Assembly: GCF_031884435.1 (NCBI RefSeq)
Contig: NZ_CP134779.1
Coordinates: forward strand, 5,270,001 to 5,334,000
Reading direction: 5' to 3'
DNA length: 64,000 nt
DNA from: Bosea sp. 685
GTDB taxonomy: Bacteria; Pseudomonadota; Alphaproteobacteria; Rhizobiales; Beijerinckiaceae
Both the position numbers and the translations under genes were made by a program. Every line of letters begins with the position of its first letter. Position 1 is the stretch's first letter. Positions 61,037 to 64,000 of the stretch are shown here, piece after piece. The notes below the pieces were generated by a model. The model had not been told where the DNA came from and did no database searches. It saw only the letters and a list, made by a program, of their open reading frames with translations.

Positions 61037-62290
61037 CGTAAGCCCTTCACGGCGACCGACGTCGCCTTCTCGATCCAGCGCCTGAAGGAAGCTCATCCGC
61101 GCGGCCGTTCGACCTTCGCCGAGATCAGGACGCCCGATCCGCTCAAGGTCGAGATCGTGCTGTCAAAGCCGGCGCCCTATCTCATCACGGCGCTGGGTGG
61201 CAGCGAGTCGCCCATGATCCCCAAGCACGTCTTCGAGGGTACCGATCCGGCAGCGCCGCCGAGCGATGCGCAGATGGTCGGCACGGGCCCCTTCATCCTC
61301 GGCGAGCGGGTCCGAGGCAGCTATGTCGTATTCAACCGCAACACGAACTACTGGGACAAGCCGAAGCCCTATGTCGAACGCCTCGTGGTGCGCTTCATCC
61401 CGGACGGCGCCGCCCGCACCGCCGCGCTCGAAGCCGGCGATGTCGACCTCGTCAATCAGCCAGGCTCGCTCTCGGACGTCAACCGGCTGAAGGACAACCC
61501 CAACCTTATCGTGGTGCGCAACTACGCCTATACCGGGCCGCAGCACCAGCTCATGCTGAACCTCGACAACACCTATCTCAAGGATCTGCGCGTGCGCGAG
61601 GCGATCGCCCATGCGATCGACCCCAGGGCCCTGGTCAACGTCGTCTACCAGGGCCAGGCACAGGTCTCCCCCTCGGCGATCAGCGTCGCTCTGCCGACCT
61701 ATAGCGACCCTTCGATCAAGCCGCGCGGTTTCGACGTCAAACGCTCCAACCAGATGCTCGACGAGGCCGGCTACAAGGCCGGGGCTAACGGCATCCGCTT
61801 CCCGCTGCGGCTGATGACCAATTCCGACCTCGACCCGCGCATCAACGACTTCCTGAAGCAGTCGCTGCGCCGGATCGGCATCGACGGCGTCATCACCACC
61901 TCCGACTTCGCCGTCTACATCAAGACTGTCTATACGGACCGCGCCTTCGACCTCGCCTATGAATCGCTGTCGAACACCTTCGACCCGACGCTGGGCGTCC
62001 AACGCGGCTATTGGTCGAAGAACTTCAAGATCGGGCTGCCCTTCTCCAATTCCTCTCACTACGCCAACCCGGAGGCGGACGCGCTGCTCGAGGCCGCCGC
62101 CATCGAGCCTGATGCGGCGAAGCGCAAAGACGAGTTCAACCGTTTCCAGAAGATCATCGATCGCGACCTGCCCGCGATCAACCTCGTCTCGCCGCTCGGC
62201 ACGCTGCTCGCGAAAAAGAAGCTGAAAGACTACGCCCCCGGCGCCGAAGGCATCTTCAACAGCTTCGCGGACGTCTATTTTGAGAAATAG
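61037..62290 (+). pseudogene. 5'-truncated ABC substrate-binding protein gene, family 5
   Basis: In-frame coding begins abruptly at RKPFTATDVAFSIQRLKEAH, a segment that lies about 90 residues into normal SBP_bac_5 proteins, and runs to a natural stop at 62290. Signal peptide and first lobe are absent and no start codon fits before the ATG-like positions inside the gene. GTGPFILGERVRGSYVVFNR, LNLDNTYLKDLRVREAIAHA and SNTFDPTLGVQRGYWSK match the peptide/opine receptor family. The sequence before 61037 is unrelated, so a deletion or rearrangement removed the 5' end. The IS3 remnant lies directly downstream. Confidence 0.85.
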
Positions 62291-62610
62291 CGCGGTTCGG
62301 ATTTAAGTGTTGATTCTGTTTGGCCGCCGCAGTCCGCCAAATTGATCGGAACGAGAATCGCGCCGTCTTCTGCTGCAGGGTCAGTAAGTCGACGCGGTGG
62401 CGCACGATAACCGCGACGCGCTGGTTCGTTTCGGCTCCGTAGCGCCGCAAGCATGTCGGCGGCCAGCGCCGCATCGTCAGTGCGGCCCTTCGGAACCTTG
62501 CGTTGTGTAGATCGATGCTGCCCCAGAACCCGGCACGCCAACCGCTCCGACACGTCGAACTTCTCGATGACGTGGTCGGTGCAGGGACGGCGCCGGGCAG
62601 GGCTCAGTAG
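62275..62610 (-). pseudogene. IS3-family transposase OrfB, 5' fragment
   Basis: The minus-strand frame reads FDVSERLACRVLGQHRSTQR and continues as KVPKGRTDDAALAADMLAAL, the start of IS407-group OrfB. It leaves the family at about 62440 and runs into sequence next to the truncated binding-protein gene. The DDE catalytic domain is missing. OrfA just upstream is intact, so the right part of the element survived. Confidence 0.85.
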
Positions 62611-62882
62611 TTTCCCGATGCAGCTTCCTTGAGAATGAGCTTCTCCAACGTCAGATCCGAGATGGCTTTGCGCAGCCGCTCGTTCTCCTTCTCCAGATCC
62701 TTCAGTCGCTTCACCTGATCGGATTTCGGCCCGCCAAACTCTTTGCGCCAGCGGTAATAGGTGAACGCCGTCACGCTGATGGCCCGGATCGCCTCCGCGA
62801 CCGGGCGCCCCTGGGACAACAGCACGTCGACCTGCCGCAGCTTCGCGACGATCTCTTCAGGCTTGTGCTTCTTCTGCGGCAT
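62604..62882 (-). CDS. IS3-family transposase OrfA (IS407 group)
   Basis: A 92-residue HTH protein starting at MPQKKHKPEEIVAKLRQVDV. The HTH includes VAEAIRAISVTAFTYYRWRK, followed by the leucine-zipper region LKDLEKENERLRKAISDLTL and EKLILKEAASGNY. In intact elements OrfAB is made by -1 frameshifting near the orfA end. With OrfB truncated the element is immobile. An alternative in-frame start lies at 62897. Confidence 0.92.
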   Translation of the reverse strand: MPQKKHKPEEIVAKLRQVDVLLSQGRPVAEAIRAISVTAFTYYRWRKEFGGPKSDQVKRLKDLEKENERLRKAISDLTLEKLILKEAASGNY

Positions 62883-63190
62883 CGCGGCATCCTCCAAAGG
62901 CTCAAAAAGCCTACTTCAGGGAGGGCCACTTTTCAGGGGGCAGGCCACGCAGGGTGGCGCGTCGTCTGGTGAGCCCACTCGGCTGCGGCCGTCCGTGAGC
63001 GAAATGGCATCTTCGCCGGGGAAGCAGCAATCGCGGAGCAGCGGCGGCGCCTTGAACTTTTTCAAGGTAGATGAGACGGGTTCACGTTGTTCTGCTCGGC
63101 GAGCGGCAACGGGGCGGGGTTGCCGACGATGTGTCGGCTCGCTAAGCCGTGACGGCCCACATACCCGCTACGCAGAGATTTAACCGAACG

Positions 63191-63958
63191 ATGGGATCAA
63201 CGAACGAAGACCGTCAGCGACGTCTCGTCATGATTGTCGAGGAGCGCAATCGCGCCAGCGTCAATCAGTTATCCGCCGAGCTAGGTGTCTCGAAGGAGAC
63301 CGTCAGGCGGGATCTGGCATGGCTTGACCGGAAGGGCCTGATCCAGAAGACTCACGGTGGAGCTGCATCGGCGCATTCGGCCGCCGAGACCTCATTCCTG
63401 AAGCGGAGCGAACGGCAGCTACGGGAGAAGCAAGTCATTGCCCGCTTGGTGAACGACCTCCTCTCACCTGGCGAGACACTCATGATGAATGCTGGCACTA
63501 CGGTCTACGCGGTTGCGAACGCCATCTCCGCGCGGAACGATTTGACCGTTGTGACCAATTCTCTCGACGTCGGCTCACGACTACTGCACGCTCGCGGTGG
63601 TAACAGCATCGTGGTGCTCGGCGGAAGCCTGGGCCAGGACTCGCAGACCTTCGGGGAAATGACGCTCGCCGAGATCAGAGGCTTTCGCGTCGATCATGCA
63701 ATCCTGACCGTGGGTGCGATCGACGGCGAGTCCATCTACGTCGATTTCTCGCCGGAGATCGCCTCGGTCGTTCGCGCGATGATGGGGCAGGCGAAACTCA
63801 CGACCATTGTCGCCGACTCATCCAAGTTCGGCAAAACCGCGCTGGTCGAGGTGTGCAAGCTCTCTGCGGTTCACCGTGTGGTCACAGACACCATGCCGGA
63901 TTCGGCCATCTCGACCGCCTTCAGGCGCGAGAACGTCGAGCTGATTTGCCCGACCTAG
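63191..63958 (+). CDS. DeoR/GlpR-family transcriptional regulator
   Basis: The 255-residue protein has the DeoR HTH at residues ~5-58 (DRQRRLVMIVEERNRASVNQ, then LSAELGVSKETVRRDLAWLD) and the DeoRC sugar-phosphate sensor domain with MNAGTTVYAVANAI and VADSSKFGKTALVEVC. The KTHGGA turn links the two. It usually represses a sugar catabolic operon and is released by a phosphorylated sugar. The ATG at 63191 has no strong ribosome site. Its target genes are probably just beyond the window end. Confidence 0.93.
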   Translation: MGSTNEDRQRRLVMIVEERNRASVNQLSAELGVSKETVRRDLAWLDRKGLIQKTHGGAASAHSAAETSFLKRSERQLREKQVIARLVNDLLSPGETLMMNAGTTVYAVANAISARNDLTVVTNSLDVGSRLLHARGGNSIVVLGGSLGQDSQTFGEMTLAEIRGFRVDHAILTVGAIDGESIYVDFSPEIASVVRAMMGQAKLTTIVADSSKFGKTALVEVCKLSAVHRVVTDTMPDSAISTAFRRENVELICPT

Positions 63959-64000
63959 TCTCTCCGCCCCTTCCCTTACGATACAGCAGAACGGATGGCG

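Larger units (their letters stand above)
62275..62948 (-). mobile_element. IS3-family (IS407 group) element, truncated at its OrfB end
   Basis: OrfA and the start of OrfB are present. The OrfA-side end, read inward on the minus strand, begins TGGCCTGCCCCCTGAAAAGT near 62946, which resembles IS407-group terminal repeats. The other end is missing. Exact tips and target duplication cannot be fixed. Confidence 0.75.

Overview
The window is high-GC DNA from an alphaproteobacterium. Gene content, codon use and a family of short palindromic repeats point to the order Hyphomicrobiales (Rhizobiales), probably a soil or plant-associated Bosea-like genus; the genus is an inference. It holds about 56 genes or gene remnants, one tRNA, one decayed IS3-family element, one MITE-like element and many dispersed palindromic repeats. 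The content is mostly accessory: uptake and catabolism of unusual amino acids, amines and sugar acids, with one regulator per cluster.

Layout. 1-6.05 kb: a family-5 ABC binding protein (cut by the window edge) and a flavin amine oxidase on the minus strand, divergent from a Rid protein, a second flavin oxidase and an aldehyde dehydrogenase. 6.1-10.8 kb: an AT-richer orphan gene, an XRE regulator, a LysR regulator divergent from a double-GNAT protein coupled to a tiny ORF. 10.9-22.4 kb: ten tightly packed minus-strand genes for import and oxidation of a sugar or sugar acid (KDPG/DapA-type aldolase, enolase-superfamily dehydratase, carbohydrate ABC transporter, NAD-dependent epimerase/dehydrogenase, an IclR-SMP30 fusion, an SDR and an FAD-linked 2-hydroxyacid dehydrogenase), read from one good promoter. 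22.7-28.0 kb: an exported fumarase/aspartase-type lyase, then dpaL, a GST and an M20 amidohydrolase, divergent from an Lrp regulator. 28.1-31.0 kb: GIY-YIG and DUF2239 genes sharing a palindromic operator, a hydrolase and a lipoprotein. 31.1-35.1 kb: a MITE-like element, a frameshifted CheB-CheR-PAS-HWE kinase and a response regulator. 35.9-46 kb: a glycine-zipper protein, manA, a large GT4 protein, a GH130 enzyme, cspA, small hypothetical genes, a GH13 enzyme and a second GT4. 46-52.6 kb: an operon of a polyamine-type binding protein, a three-subunit amino-acid/opine oxidase, a divergent SHMT-like PLP enzyme and a truncated ABC ATPase, with a divergent LysR gene. 53-58 kb: an amino-acid binding protein, dgdA, a GH88-type hydrolase and a LysR gene. 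58-64 kb: tRNA-Ser, msrA, yqhA, a GNAT gene, a 5'-truncated binding-protein pseudogene, an IS3 remnant and a DeoR regulator.

The most unusual signals are: (i) a palindromic repeat family whose TAGAGC ends supply the stop codon of at least seven genes, and one copy of which sits in frame inside the signal-peptide region of a sugar-binding protein, like Rickettsia palindromic elements; (ii) an SHMT-like enzyme that has lost residues essential in true SHMT; (iii) the double-GNAT/small-ORF pair; (iv) the IclR-SMP30 fusion inside its own catabolic operon; and (v) several strong operators (a 24-bp palindrome and four 16-bp tandem repeats).
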